Positions 8,840-18,031 of a stretch of DNA of 39,789 nt are shown one piece after another. The DNA is from DATKBT01 sp035546295 (GTDB taxonomy: Bacteria; Acidobacteriota; Thermoanaerobaculia; Multivoradales; Multivoraceae). The stretch's first letter is position 1; each line of letters starts with the position of its first letter. The notes below the pieces were generated by a model. The model was not told the origin of the DNA and searched no databases. It was given only the letters and a program-made list of their open reading frames with translations. The position numbers and the translations under genes were made by a program. The stretch is taken from positions 1-39,789 of the forward strand of contig DATKBT010000016.1 of NCBI GenBank assembly GCA_035546295.1. Direction: 5' to 3'.

Positions 8840-10984
8840 TCAGCCCAGCGGCTCGCCCCGGAAGCGCCAGGCCGGCTCCCAGTCCTTCTCGACCAGCTCG
8901 CCGCGCAGTCGCACGCGCACCATCTCGATCGGCATCGCGCCGCCGCGCAGCACCCCGTCGTGGAACTCGCGCTCGCTCATCTGGCCGGAGCCGACCAGCT
9001 CTCGTTGGAGGGTCTGGATCTGCATGCCGCCGATCAGGTAGCCGACCTGGTAGAGCGGCGAGTAGTCCCCCTCGAGGGAGCGTCTGACCTCACCGAGCGC
9101 GTTCTCGCGCTCGTGCCCGATGTCGTCGACCAGCAGGTTTACCCACTCCTGCGGCGTCATCGTCTCGAGGTGGAAGGAGAGCGAGCCGATGATCCGGGCG
9201 CAGCGGTGCATGCGCCAGAACAGCATGCCGATGCGGTCCTCGGGGGTCCCGGGAAAGCCCATGTCGTAGAGCCGCAGCTCCCAGTAGAGCGCCCAGCCCT
9301 CCCCCCAGAAGGGCGTCCCGAACACCCGCCGATGGGTGTTGTTGCGCTGGGTCACGAAGCTCTGGAGGTGGTGCCCGGGAATCAGCTCGTGGTGGACGGT
9401 GGCGCGCGAGAAGTGGACGTTGTTGCCGCGCATGCTCATGAGCTTCTCTTCGTGGCTCATGGTGTCGGTGGGGAAGGAGACCCGGATGGTCTCGCCGCCG
9501 AGGAAGAACGGATTCATCTTCTGGGCCTCGGGGCTCATCATCTCGATGCGCCAGACCTCCTTCGCCAGCTCGGGAACCGTGATCAGGTCGCGGCTCTCGA
9601 CGAACTCGGTCGCCTCCTCGGCGAGCTCGCGGACCAGCTCGGGCTGCTCTCCCGGCTCGACGTGGAGGGTCTTGACCTTCTCGAGCGCCGCCTTCCAGTC
9701 GTCGCCGAAGCCCATGTCGCGCGCTGCACGGCGCATCTCGTCGAGACACCACTCGAGCTCCTGGCGGCCGATGGCGATCAGCTCCTCGGGGCTGTAGGCG
9801 ATCATCTCGGCGCGCAGGTGGCGCAGCAGCGCCTCGCGTCCGATCGGATCGCCCACGATCGGCGGGTCCTCCCCCTCCTTCTCGCCCACCACCTCCTTGC
9901 GCAGGAACTCGTGGTAGCCCTCGAGCTTCTTCTTCGCGTCCTCGTAGGGGGCCTTCGTCCACCACGTGAACAAGGGGTCGTAGCCGGAGTGGTAGCGGTA
10001 CCAGCCGTCGAGGGTCTCCTGGAGATCGGCGAGCATCCGGGATGCGCGGTGGGCCTCGATCTGAGTGGTGCGCAGCGGCTCGATGTCCTCGTCGTCCTCG
10101 CCGTCCAGGTCGTCCTCGCCGTCCTCGTCGTCCTCGCCGTCCAGGTCGTCCTCGCCGTCCTGGTCGTCCTCGTCGTCCTGGTCGTCCTCGCCGTCCTGGT
10201 CGCCGCCCTTCTCCTTGGCGGAGCCCTCCTCGCTGCCGGCCCCGGGAGCGTCATGCGGCGCCGCCTGCTCCTTCGCGTCGCGCTCGCCCCGGCGACGTTG
10301 CGAACCGTCGTCGCCGGCCTCGCCGGCCTCGGCTCTCGCGCTCTCGGCTCTCGCGCTCTCGGCTTTCGCCGTCTGGGCCCCCCCCTTGCTGCCCTCCTCC
10401 TCCGCCCCCTCGGCCTCCTCGGCCTCCTTGGCCTCCTCGAGACCCTTGGCCAGCGCCTTGCGGGTGCGCTCGACCTGCTCGCCGACCTCGACCAGCGACT
10501 CGGCGGCGCGGCGGGGCTCGATCGTCTCGCGATCGCGCCGCACCTCCTGCAGCTCGCCGACCTGCGCCGCGAACGGCAGCAGCTCCGAGACCCCCTGGCG
10601 CAACGTCCGCTCGCGCTCCAGCTCGTTCGCGCGAGCCTGGATCTCGTTGGCCAGGAGCAGCCAGTCGACCCGGCCCTCGACCCCGAGCGCCGAGAAGTCG
10701 AGCCGATCGAGCTCGTCGCGCCAGGCACGATAGAGCTGCTCGAAGCGCTCGAACCGGCGCGCCGAGGACTGCGCGTCGTAGCGGCGTCTCAGCGCCGAGC
10801 TGTCGCTCGCGAAGCGATCGACGACCGCCGCCAGCTCGCTCTCGGGACGGTCCACCAGCTCGGCCAGAGCGGGTGCGGCGGCCGCGGACCGGCGATCCGC
10901 AGACCGCTCCTCGGCCGCGCTCCCGCCCGCGAGCAGCAAGACCCCCGCCGATGCGAAGAGTTTCCTCATGCTGATTCGGATCAT
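8840..10984 (-). CDS. DUF885 family secreted metallopeptidase-like protein with acidic repeat
   Basis: The protein has 714 residues and an N-terminal hydrophobic signal ('LFASAGVLLLAGGSAA'). The C-terminal half is typical of DUF885: the metal-site motif 'HHELIPGHHLQS' near residue 528, 'FWGEGWALYWELRLYDMGF', 'RIGMLFWRMHRCARI' and 'YLIGGMQIQTLQREL'. Family members are predicted zinc peptidases. Between the N-terminal helical region and the catalytic part sits a ~110-residue low-complexity insert. It begins rich in A, E, K and R, then becomes a run of D/E/G (about residues 262-297) encoded by an 18-bp tandem repeat. Most homologues I know lack such an insert. The start at 10984 has GGAGG six to seven bases upstream; a second ATG is at 10969. 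It is on the same strand as the TonB receptor, 274 bases upstream of it. Confidence 0.88.
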   Translation of the reverse strand: MIRISMRKLFASAGVLLLAGGSAAEERSADRRSAAAAPALAELVDRPESELAAVVDRFASDSSALRRRYDAQSSARRFERFEQLYRAWRDELDRLDFSALGVEGRVDWLLLANEIQARANELERERTLRQGVSELLPFAAQVGELQEVRRDRETIEPRRAAESLVEVGEQVERTRKALAKGLEEAKEAEEAEGAEEEGSKGGAQTAKAESARAESARAEAGEAGDDGSQRRRGERDAKEQAAPHDAPGAGSEEGSAKEKGGDQDGEDDQDDEDDQDGEDDLDGEDDEDGEDDLDGEDDEDIEPLRTTQIEAHRASRMLADLQETLDGWYRYHSGYDPLFTWWTKAPYEDAKKKLEGYHEFLRKEVVGEKEGEDPPIVGDPIGREALLRHLRAEMIAYSPEELIAIGRQELEWCLDEMRRAARDMGFGDDWKAALEKVKTLHVEPGEQPELVRELAEEATEFVESRDLITVPELAKEVWRIEMMSPEAQKMNPFFLGGETIRVSFPTDTMSHEEKLMSMRGNNVHFSRATVHHELIPGHHLQSFVTQRNNTHRRVFGTPFWGEGWALYWELRLYDMGFPGTPEDRIGMLFWRMHRCARIIGSLSFHLETMTPQEWVNLLVDDIGHERENALGEVRRSLEGDYSPLYQVGYLIGGMQIQTLQRELVGSGQMSEREFHDGVLRGGAMPIEMVRVRLRGELVEKDWEPAWRFRGEPLG
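10094..10201 (-). repeat. Six-copy 18-bp tandem repeat (minisatellite) inside the DUF885 gene
   Basis: Six adjacent 18-base units, read on the plus strand as GTCCTCGCCGTCCWGGTC with a few substitutions. They occupy 10094-10111, 10112-10129, 10130-10147, 10148-10165, 10166-10183 and 10184-10201. Each unit encodes six residues of the D/G/E/L/Q acidic run on the minus strand. The period is a multiple of three, so gain or loss of units keeps the frame. Confidence 0.92.
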
Positions 10985-11349
10985 CACCGACCTCCAAGCT
11001 GGCAACCGCTCTGCGCGCGCGACCCTGCCGGCGATCGCGACCCGTCGCGGCCGCGGCGGAGCCGCGGCCGCGCCTTCGAAGCTCGGCCCACAGGCTGTCA
11101 CCGCCTCAGTGGACGCTGGCACGGATTGGCGTTCCAGCCTATCGAACCGTCCCTCCCTGGCCCACGAGGGCCGAGCGGATCGCGGCTCGCCGACCCGATT
11201 CGCTCGACGACGCCCTGGTCGAGGAGCACGAGACCGCGCTCCCTTGCGAGATCGAGCCGTCTCGCGCAGCGCTCGCTCCGGCACCCTTCCGCGCGTTGTT
11301 CACGAGGGGGGAGATTCGAGAGCACCGCCGAGCCGATAGGATCGCGTCC
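10985..11349. other. Divergent intergenic region with a perfect 12-bp hairpin
   Basis: This 365-base spacer lies between the DUF885 gene (minus) and the metallophosphoesterase gene (plus). It contains a perfect 12-bp inverted repeat at 11046-11057 and 11061-11072 (arm CGCGGCCGCGGC, loop GGA), 62 bases upstream of the DUF885 start. There is no T-run, so it is not a typical terminator. It could fold in the DUF885 leader. I see no gene and no clear promoter hexamers here. Confidence 0.6.
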
Positions 11350-12348
11350 ATGAAGACCAGCTTCGGTCCAGGTCTCCGGCCGACCCGGCGCGACCTGCTG
11401 CGTCTGGGCGGCGCCGTCGTCGGATCGGCGGCCGGCCTCGCCGGCTGCCGCTCCAGCCGCGGGCCCGAGCCCGCGGCTGCCGCCGCCCAGACCGCTGAGC
11501 CCTCGACGCCCGACTTCACCGCGGCCTTCCTCACCGATCCCCACGTCCACGCCGAGCAGGGCGCCGCCGACGGGTTCGCGTCCGCTCTCGATCACGCCTT
11601 CGGGCAGGAGCGCCCGCCCGAGCTCCTGATCACGGGCGGCGATCTCGCCTTCGACGTCCTCGCCACCGGCCCGGAGCAGGCCGACGCCCAGTACGCGCTG
11701 TTCGAGCAGCCCCTCCGTTCGGTCCGCGTGCCCGTGCACCACACGGTCGGCAACCACGACGTCCTCGGCGTCTACGCGGAGAGCGGGATGGCCGAAGGGG
11801 ACGAGGGCTACGGCAAGTCCTACTACCTCGAGCGCTTCGGCCTCGAGCGCCCCTACCACTCCTTCGACCACGAAGGCTGGCACTTCGTCGTCCTCGACAC
11901 CATCGGCATCGTCGGACGGCGGTATCGCGGCTGGGTCGACGAGGAGCAGCTCGCCTGGCTCGACGACGACCTGGCGGCCTCGGCGAGGCCGACGGTCGTG
12001 GTCGGCCACATTCCGCTGCTCTCCAACTACGTCGAGTGGCGGCGCGGCACCGCCGAGCCGCTGCCGGACGGCGTCTCGGTGGTCAACGCGCACGAGGTGC
12101 TCGAGGTGCTGGCGCGCCATCCGGTGAGGCTGGTGCTCGCCGGGCACCTGCACGTCGTCGAGTCCTACCGTTTCAAGGGACTCGAGCTGGTCAACCTCGG
12201 CGCGGTCTCGGGCAACTGGTGGCGAGGGCTGCGCGACGGCTTCGAGGAGGGTTACGGGCTGCTCGAGTTCCGCGGTGACGAGGTGAGCTGGCGCTACGTC
12301 GACTACGGCTGGGAGACGCGCGATCCGGTGACCGATGCGCCGGCGTGA
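11350..12348 (+). CDS. Tat-exported lipoprotein, calcineurin-like metallophosphoesterase
   Basis: The protein has 332 residues. The N-terminus has a twin-arginine motif (TRRDLLRL), a hydrophobic stretch and a lipobox (LAGC), so it is probably exported folded by Tat and lipid-anchored. The five metallophosphoesterase blocks are present in order: 'DPHVH', 'GGDLAFD', 'GNHD', 'GHIP' and 'GHLH'. These supply the ligands of a two-metal centre that cleaves phosphoester bonds; the substrate is unknown. Export with metals loaded fits the Tat route. The start ATG at 11350 places the RR motif at about residue 13; AGGA lies 12 bases upstream. The 3' end overlaps the next lipoprotein gene by 14 bases, suggesting co-expression. 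Confidence 0.93.
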   Translation: MKTSFGPGLRPTRRDLLRLGGAVVGSAAGLAGCRSSRGPEPAAAAAQTAEPSTPDFTAAFLTDPHVHAEQGAADGFASALDHAFGQERPPELLITGGDLAFDVLATGPEQADAQYALFEQPLRSVRVPVHHTVGNHDVLGVYAESGMAEGDEGYGKSYYLERFGLERPYHSFDHEGWHFVVLDTIGIVGRRYRGWVDEEQLAWLDDDLAASARPTVVVGHIPLLSNYVEWRRGTAEPLPDGVSVVNAHEVLEVLARHPVRLVLAGHLHVVESYRFKGLELVNLGAVSGNWWRGLRDGFEEGYGLLEFRGDEVSWRYVDYGWETRDPVTDAPA

Positions 12349-12844
12349 CGCCACGGCCGAGCCGGCGATGCCGGCGCGTAAGCAGAGGGCGAATCGTCGG
12401 GACGCCGCGTGGCGGGGCTCGGTGCGGACGGCGGTCGTCCTCCTGGGCATCGTCGCTCTCGGCGGCTGCACACCGGCCCCCGAGAGTCCGCACCTCGAGA
12501 TCCCGGCGGACCTGAGCGCGGTCGAGGCCCGGTTCGGCGAGGCCTCCTGCCGGCGCCTCGAGGACCCGCAGACGCTCGCCGACCTCGCGGCGTTCGCCCG
12601 CTCGCACCGCGGCGGCTGGGAGCCTTCCTGGACCGAGGCGGCGCCGGCCCAGCTCACCTTGCGTTTCGAGGGCGCCTCCGGCGAGGAGACGACGCTCGGC
12701 GTCGGCGCCGGCCAGCTCCTGGCCACACTCGACGGCCGGGCGTTCTTCCAGCCCCTCTCCGAGGCGGCGCGTCGAGACCTCGTGGAGCGCATCGGGGGGC
12801 CTCCGATGGGGGCTCCCGAGATCCCCTGCCGTCGCGCCGATTGA
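12335..12844 (+). CDS. Small lipoprotein of unknown function
   Basis: The protein has 169 residues. A basic N-terminus is followed by 'VVLLGIVALGGC', a hydrophobic segment with a lipobox, so the mature protein starts at Cys. The ~120-residue mature part has no motif I recognise. It contains two further cysteines ('ASCRRLEDP' near the middle and 'EIPCRRAD' at the end) that could form a disulfide. The start at 12335 overlaps the metallophosphoesterase gene by 14 bases and has GGTGA upstream. An in-frame ATG at 12368 would give a more typical signal length, so the start is uncertain. It may act with the upstream enzyme at the membrane. Confidence 0.72.
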   Translation: MRRRDATAEPAMPARKQRANRRDAAWRGSVRTAVVLLGIVALGGCTPAPESPHLEIPADLSAVEARFGEASCRRLEDPQTLADLAAFARSHRGGWEPSWTEAAPAQLTLRFEGASGEETTLGVGAGQLLATLDGRAFFQPLSEAARRDLVERIGGPPMGAPEIPCRRAD

Positions 12845-13033
12845 CGCTCTCGCCGTGACCGGGCCGGCCGCGCGCCGGTGCGCCGCGCCAGCACGGAAGA
12901 CTGGCGCTCGGCGTGACCCATCGCTTCAGCAGCCCCCGGTGGAGCTCGTGCGGAGCCGAGCGACGGAATCCGCCCCTGACGAGGCACCCCGCTGCGCCTC
13001 CCGGACGACGATCCGAGGCTCGAGCTGCCGTGC

Positions 13034-13039
13034 TATAAG
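13034..13039 (+). promoter_or_regulatory. Possible -10 element upstream of livG
   Basis: TATAAG lies 23 bases upstream of the livG ATG, in a 218-base gap that otherwise shows nothing. No good -35 box is visible at the expected distance. It is the only A/T-rich hexamer in this spacer and a plausible start of the ABC transporter operon. Confidence 0.3.
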
Positions 13040-13062
13040 GGCGGGCGCCGATCGCTCTCCCC

Positions 13063-13911
13063 ATGAATCCCTCGCTCTCCTCGGCGCCCTCGCCGGCGCC
13101 GCCGCCGGAACCTGCCGAGACCATCCTCGAGGTCGACGGGCTGGTGCTGCGCTTCGGCGGCGTCACCGCCCTCGACCGGGTCTCGCTCGACGTCGGCCGC
13201 GGGGAGCTCTTCGCCATCATCGGCCCCAACGGAGCCGGCAAGACCTCGCTGCTCAACTCGATCAGCGGTCTCTACTCGCCGCAGGAGGGCAGCGTGCGCT
13301 TCACCGGGCGCGACGGCCGGACCGTCGACCTCAGCCGGCTGGCGCCGCATCGGATCGCCCAGCACGGGGTCGCCCGCTCGTTTCAGAACATCGAGCTGTT
13401 CCGGCACATGACGGTGCTCGAGAACATCATGCTGGGGCGTCACGTCCACATGAAGGGGGGCGTGCTCTCCTGCGCGCTCTACTGGGGTCGCCAGCAACGC
13501 GAGGAGATCCGGCACCGAGCGCGCGTCGAGGACGTCATCGACTTCCTCGAGATCCAGAAGCTGCGTCACCAGCAGGTCGGCACTCTCGCCTACGGTCTGC
13601 AGAAGCGCGTCGAGCTGGCTCGGGCGCTGGCGCTCGACCCCGACCTCCTGCTGCTCGACGAGCCGATGGCGGGCATGACGGTCGAAGAGAAGGAGGACAT
13701 GGCGCGTTTCATCCTCGACATCAACGAGGAGCGCGCGGTCACCACGGTGCTCATCGAGCACGACATGAGCGTGGTCATGGACCTCTCCGACCGCGTCGCG
13801 GTGCTCGACTTCGGCAAGCGGATCGCGCTCGGAACCCCCGAGGAGGTGCGAGCCGACCCGGAGGTGATCCACGCCTACCTGGGCGACGCCGATCCCGCGA
13901 CCGACTCGTGA
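13063..13911 (+). CDS. livG: ABC transporter ATPase, LivG type
   Basis: One of the two cytoplasmic ATPases of a branched-chain-amino-acid-type (HAAT family) importer. The protein has 282 residues. Walker A is 'GPNGAGKTS' (about 54-62). 'VARSFQNIELFRHMTVLENIM' in the Q-loop region is typical of LivG. The signature region reads 'LAYGLQKRVELARAL' in place of LSGGQ, as usual for LivG proteins. Walker B is 'LLLLDEPMAGM', and the switch histidine lies in 'VLIEHDM'. The first ~20 residues are a proline/serine-rich extension. It is the first gene of livG, ligase, livH, livM, livK. LivG proteins linked to acyl-CoA ligases often serve substrates other than amino acids. Confidence 0.93.
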   Translation: MNPSLSSAPSPAPPPEPAETILEVDGLVLRFGGVTALDRVSLDVGRGELFAIIGPNGAGKTSLLNSISGLYSPQEGSVRFTGRDGRTVDLSRLAPHRIAQHGVARSFQNIELFRHMTVLENIMLGRHVHMKGGVLSCALYWGRQQREEIRHRARVEDVIDFLEIQKLRHQQVGTLAYGLQKRVELARALALDPDLLLLDEPMAGMTVEEKEDMARFILDINEERAVTTVLIEHDMSVVMDLSDRVAVLDFGKRIALGTPEEVRADPEVIHAYLGDADPATDS

Positions 13912-13954
13912 GCGCGGCTCGGACTCGTCGCCCGCGCCTCGTCCCCGATCCGCG

Positions 13955-15901
13955 ATGAAGGACAGCCTGGACACCCTGCCCAAGCGGCTGGTGCACAACG
14001 CTCAGCAGAGTCCGCTGCGGGTGGCCTTTCGCGAGAAGGAATACGGCATCTGGCAGACCCAGACCTGGAGGCGGCTGCTGCGCCGGGTGGCCGCGTTCAG
14101 CCGCGGTCTCGAGCGTCTCGGGCTCGCGCGCGGCGACCGCGTCGCGATCCTCGGTGACAACCGTCCCGAGTGGATCGTCGCCGAGCTCGCGGCCCAGTCC
14201 GCGGGCGCGATCTCGATGGGCATGTACCAGGATTCGGCGGCCGAGGAGGTGCGTTTCCTGCTCGACTTCGCCGGAGCGCGGTTCGTGGTCGCCGAGGACC
14301 AGGAGCAGGTCGACAAGCTGCTCGAGGTGAGCGACCGGCTGCCCCAGCTCGAGCGGATCGTCTACGACGACCCCCGGGGCCTGCGCGGCTATCCCCACCA
14401 GAAGCTGATCCATTTCGCCGAGCTCGAGGCGATCGGCGAGGGCGAGGACGCCGAGACCAACCGGTCGGTCCTCCTCGAACGGATCGCCGCAACCCGAGCC
14501 GACGACGTCGCCATCCTGTCGACGACGTCGGGAACCACCGGGAAACCGAAGCTGGCGATGCTCACCCACCGCAACCTGCTGTCGATGGCCGAGCACCTGC
14601 TGTCGGTCGATCCGATGGAGCAGGACGACGAGTTCGTCTCGTTCCTGCCGCTGGCCTGGATCGGCGAGCAGATGATCACGGTCGCCTGCGCTCTCACCGC
14701 CGGCTTCACCGTCAACTTCCCGGAGGAGCCCGAGACCGTCCAGGAGAACATCCGCGAGATCGGTCCGCACACCATGTTCTCTCCGCCTCGCATCTGGGAG
14801 AACCTGCTCTCCGAGGTCCAGGTGAAGATGGAGGACGCCGCCTTCCTCAAGCGGCGCCTCTACGAGTGGGCGCTCGCGGTGGGCTACCGGCGCGCCGACG
14901 CGCTCCGCGAGAGGCGCGCCCTCGCGGCGGGCGAGCGACTGCGCGCCAGCCTCGCCGAATGGCTCTGCTTCTACTGGCTGCGCGACCAGCTCGGCCTGCG
15001 CCGGATCCGCCGCGCCTACACCGGCGGGGCCGCGCTCGGCCCCGACGTCTTTCGCTTCTTCCACGCGATCGGCGTGAACCTCAAGCAGATCTACGGCCAG
15101 ACCGAGGTCTCGGGGATCTCGGTGATGCATCGCGACGACGACATCGCCTATCACACCGTGGGCACGCCGCTCCCTGCCACCGAGGTGCGCATCGCCGAGG
15201 ACGGCGAGATCCTGACGCGGGGCGAGTCGGTGTTCGTCGGCTACTACCAGAACCCGGAGGCGACCACGGAGACGCTGGTGGACGGTTGGCTGCACTCGGG
15301 GGATGCCGGATACCTCGACGACGACGCGCGCGAGCAACAGCACCTGGTGGTGATCGACCGCGTCAAGGACGTGATGACGCTTCCCGACGGAACGCGCTTC
15401 TCGCCGCAGTTCATCGAGAACAAGCTCAAGTTCAGCCCCCACGTCAAGGAGGCGGTGGTCTTCGGGGGCGGCGAGTACCCGATGATCACGGCGATGATCA
15501 CGATCGACTTCGCCAACACCGGGAAGTGGGCCGAGCGGCGCCAGATCCCCTACACCACCTTCACCGACCTCTCGCAGAAGCAAGAGGTGCGCGAGCTGGT
15601 GCGCGAGCACGTGGTCCGCACCAACGAGGATCTCCCCGCCGCCGCGCGGATCCGCCGCTTCCTCCTCCTGCACAAGGAGCTCGACGCCGACGACGACGAG
15701 CTGACGCGCACCCGCAAGGTGCGCCGGCGCTTCGTCGCCGAGCGCTACCGGGAAATGGTCGCCGCGCTCTACGGCGCTGCCTCCGAGGTCTCGGTCGAGA
15801 GCGAGATCGCCTATCAGGACGGCCGCACCGCCAAGGTGCGCACGGCGCTGGCGATCGAGACGTTGGAGAGCGAGACGCCGGCTGGGGAGGAGAATCCGTG
15901 A
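13955..15901 (+). CDS. AMP-forming long-chain acyl-CoA synthetase-like ligase
   Basis: A 648-residue enzyme of the ANL superfamily. It forms an acyl-adenylate and then an acyl-CoA from a carboxylic acid, ATP and CoA. The P-loop-like A3 motif 'TTSGTTGKPK' is at about 190-199. Others are 'YTGGAALGPDVFRFF', 'QIYGQTEVSG', 'GWLHSGDAGYLDDD' and 'VIDRVKDVMTLPDGTRFSP'. The last matches the long-chain acyl-CoA synthetase group, whose A8-type loop differs from acetyl-CoA synthetase. It sits between livG and livH, 43 bases after livG. This position suggests that the imported substrate is a carboxylic acid activated on entry. No membrane segment is visible. Confidence 0.92.
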   Translation: MKDSLDTLPKRLVHNAQQSPLRVAFREKEYGIWQTQTWRRLLRRVAAFSRGLERLGLARGDRVAILGDNRPEWIVAELAAQSAGAISMGMYQDSAAEEVRFLLDFAGARFVVAEDQEQVDKLLEVSDRLPQLERIVYDDPRGLRGYPHQKLIHFAELEAIGEGEDAETNRSVLLERIAATRADDVAILSTTSGTTGKPKLAMLTHRNLLSMAEHLLSVDPMEQDDEFVSFLPLAWIGEQMITVACALTAGFTVNFPEEPETVQENIREIGPHTMFSPPRIWENLLSEVQVKMEDAAFLKRRLYEWALAVGYRRADALRERRALAAGERLRASLAEWLCFYWLRDQLGLRRIRRAYTGGAALGPDVFRFFHAIGVNLKQIYGQTEVSGISVMHRDDDIAYHTVGTPLPATEVRIAEDGEILTRGESVFVGYYQNPEATTETLVDGWLHSGDAGYLDDDAREQQHLVVIDRVKDVMTLPDGTRFSPQFIENKLKFSPHVKEAVVFGGGEYPMITAMITIDFANTGKWAERRQIPYTTFTDLSQKQEVRELVREHVVRTNEDLPAAARIRRFLLLHKELDADDDELTRTRKVRRRFVAERYREMVAALYGAASEVSVESEIAYQDGRTAKVRTALAIETLESETPAGEENP

Positions 15902-16085
15902 GTCGATTGCCGAGTTGCAGGCGGAAGATCATGCCGATGACTGGTCGAGCGGAGATGACGCCTGGCGCTGGCCCCGAGCGGCGCCCGACGCGTCGGAGTC
16001 GGGGTCGCGAGGCTCTCCTCGGGGTGGTCGGGGGGAAGACCTTGCCGGCTCTGGAAGTGCCATCCACCGTTTCCAGGAGCTAGCC

Positions 16086-16958
16086 ATGGACGTGTGGCTG
16101 CAGCTCACCCTCTCCGGCCTCGCCAACGGCATGGTCTACGCCCTGGTCGCGGTCGGTTTCGTCGTCATCTACAAGGCCAGCGACGTCATCAACTTCGCTC
16201 AGGGGGAGCTGCTCCTGTTCGGCGCCTATCTGGCGTTCACGTTCATCGCGAGCTTCGGGCTGCCCTGGTCGCTGGGCGTCGTCGCCACCCTGGTGGTGTC
16301 GGTGGGGATCGCACTGGTCGTCGAGCGACTGGTGCTGCGCCCCCTGATCGGCGAGCCCGTGATCTCGATGATCATGGTGACGATCGGGCTCTCCAGCGTC
16401 ATGAAGGCGACCGTCAACGCCGTCTGGGGACCGCGGCCGCGCTCGTTCCCGGCCTTCATCCCGGTGGGCGAGGTGCGCATCGGCGGCGCGGTGCTGGGGA
16501 CCGACCGGCTGATCACCATCGCGGTCGCGGTGGTGCTGCTGGCGCTGCTCGCGCTCTTCTTCCGATCCACGCGCGACGGCATCGCGATGCGTGCGATCGC
16601 CGACGACCAGCAGGCGGCGCTGTCGATGGGCATCAGCATCCGCCGCGTGCTCGCCGTCGCCTGGTCGCTGGCCGCCGCCTCCGCCGCCATCGGCGGCATG
16701 CTCCTCGCCAACGTGGTCGGGGTCGGCCAGGAGATCAGCTACGTCGGGCTGCGGGTATTCCCGGTGGTCATCCTGGGCGGCCTCGACTCGATTCCGGGCG
16801 CCATCGTCGGCGGCGCGATCATCGGGCTCCTCGAGGCCTACACCGGCGGCTACGTCGGCCACGGGCTGAACCAGATCGTGCCGTTCGTGGTGCTGATCCT
16901 GGTGCTGATGGTCCGCCCCTACGGGCTGTTCGGCAAGGTCCAGATCGAGCGGGTGTAG
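16086..16958 (+). CDS. livH: ABC transporter permease, LivH type
   Basis: A 290-residue inner-membrane permease of a branched-chain-amino-acid-type importer. It has about eight hydrophobic segments. Family landmarks are 'LANGMVYALVAVGFVVIYKAS', split here by one residue from 'VINFAQGELLLFGAY', then 'SMGISIRRVLAVAWSLAAA' (the EAA-like contact loop with the ATPases) and 'VVILGGLDSIPGAIVGG'. The start at 16086 is supported by AGGAG eight bases upstream. The 184 bases between the ligase stop and this start hold no gene. It pairs with LivM, whose gene starts 29 bases after this stop. Confidence 0.95.
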   Translation: MDVWLQLTLSGLANGMVYALVAVGFVVIYKASDVINFAQGELLLFGAYLAFTFIASFGLPWSLGVVATLVVSVGIALVVERLVLRPLIGEPVISMIMVTIGLSSVMKATVNAVWGPRPRSFPAFIPVGEVRIGGAVLGTDRLITIAVAVVLLALLALFFRSTRDGIAMRAIADDQQAALSMGISIRRVLAVAWSLAAASAAIGGMLLANVVGVGQEISYVGLRVFPVVILGGLDSIPGAIVGGAIIGLLEAYTGGYVGHGLNQIVPFVVLILVLMVRPYGLFGKVQIERV

Positions 16959-16987
16959 AGCGGGTACGGGTGGAGGCGAGATCGACG

Positions 16988-18031
16988 ATGCGCACCGGAG
17001 TCTTCTTCACCGACTATCGAGGTGACGCGGCGCTGCGCCGCTGGCCGCTCGAGAAGGCGCGCCTGGCGCTGTTCGCCGCCTTCGTCGTCGTCTTTCCCTT
17101 CCTGGCCACGACCTACTGGCTCAACCTCGCCAACCAGGTGGCGATCGCGACGGTGGGCGCGATCGGGCTCAACATCCTGGTCGGCTACACCGGTCAGATC
17201 TCGCTCGGCCAGGGGGCGTTCATGGCGGTCGGCGCCTACGCCGCCGGCATCTTCACCGCACGCCTCGGGATCCCGTTCTGGGCGAGCATCCCGCTCGCCG
17301 CGCTGCTCACCGCCGCGGTCGGCCTGTTCTTCGGGCTCCCTTCACTCCGGCTGAAGGGACTGTACCTAGCGATCGCCACCCTCGCAGCGCAGCAGATCGT
17401 CGAGTGGGTGATCACCCACTGGACCGCGCTGACCGGCGGCACCGAGGCGCTGGTGGTGCCGGCGCCGGTCCTGTTCGGGATCCGCCTCAACCGCGACTTC
17501 CCCTTCTACTGGATCGCGGTGGCGTCGGCGGCGGGCACCGCCCTGATCACGGCCAACCTGTTCCGCTCGCGCGTGGGACGGGCGTGGGTCGCCATCCGGG
17601 ACCAGGACATCGCGGCCAGCGCGATCGGCGTCGACGTCTTCCGCTACAAGCTCTCGGCCTTCGCCACCTCGTCCTTCTTCGTCGGGCTGGCCGGAGCGTT
17701 GATCGCCCACTACCGCACGATCGTGACCTGGGAGCGGTTCACGATCGAGACCTCGATCCTCTACCTGGCGATGATCATCATCGGCGGCCTCGGCACGATC
17801 AGCGGCTCGTTCTTCGGCGCCACCCTCATCGTGTTGCTGCCGGCGATGATCAACACCGTCGGGCGCTCGCTCCAGGGGACGGCCCCCGGCATCGCGGCGC
17901 TCCTGCCGTCGATTCAGCAGGGGGTCTTCGGGCTGATCATCATCCTGTTCTTGATCCTCGAGCCCGAGGGCATCGCCAGGATGTGGCGCAACGTCAAGGA
18001 CACGTTCCGCCTGTGGCCCTTCTCGTACTAG
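16988..18031 (+). CDS. livM: ABC transporter permease, LivM type
   Basis: The protein has 347 residues and is the second permease of the HAAT importer. It shows about nine to ten membrane segments. Typical LivM features are 'GLNILVGYTGQISLGQGAFMAVG' (read in two parts), 'LPSLRLKGLYLAIATLA', 'GRAWVAIRDQDIAASAIGVD' (ATPase-contact loop) and 'MIIIGGLGTISGSFFGA'. The ATG at 16988 has GGAGG 11 bases upstream; an in-frame GTG at 16970 is an alternative. The TAG stop is part of a CTAG that begins a 15-base near-copy of the terminal repeat of the MITE found at 35640, so an element end may lie exactly here. Confidence 0.95.
   Translation: MRTGVFFTDYRGDAALRRWPLEKARLALFAAFVVVFPFLATTYWLNLANQVAIATVGAIGLNILVGYTGQISLGQGAFMAVGAYAAGIFTARLGIPFWASIPLAALLTAAVGLFFGLPSLRLKGLYLAIATLAAQQIVEWVITHWTALTGGTEALVVPAPVLFGIRLNRDFPFYWIAVASAAGTALITANLFRSRVGRAWVAIRDQDIAASAIGVDVFRYKLSAFATSSFFVGLAGALIAHYRTIVTWERFTIETSILYLAMIIIGGLGTISGSFFGATLIVLLPAMINTVGRSLQGTAPGIAALLPSIQQGVFGLIIILFLILEPEGIARMWRNVKDTFRLWPFSY

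Noticed and set aside
10094..10201. CRISPR array
   Set aside because: The units are directly adjacent with no spacers and lie in frame within a coding region.
8750..11353. 867-codon plus-strand frame with a very hydrophobic V/L/A run
   Set aside because: The apparent membrane segment is only the antisense reading of the 18-bp acidic repeat in the DUF885 gene.
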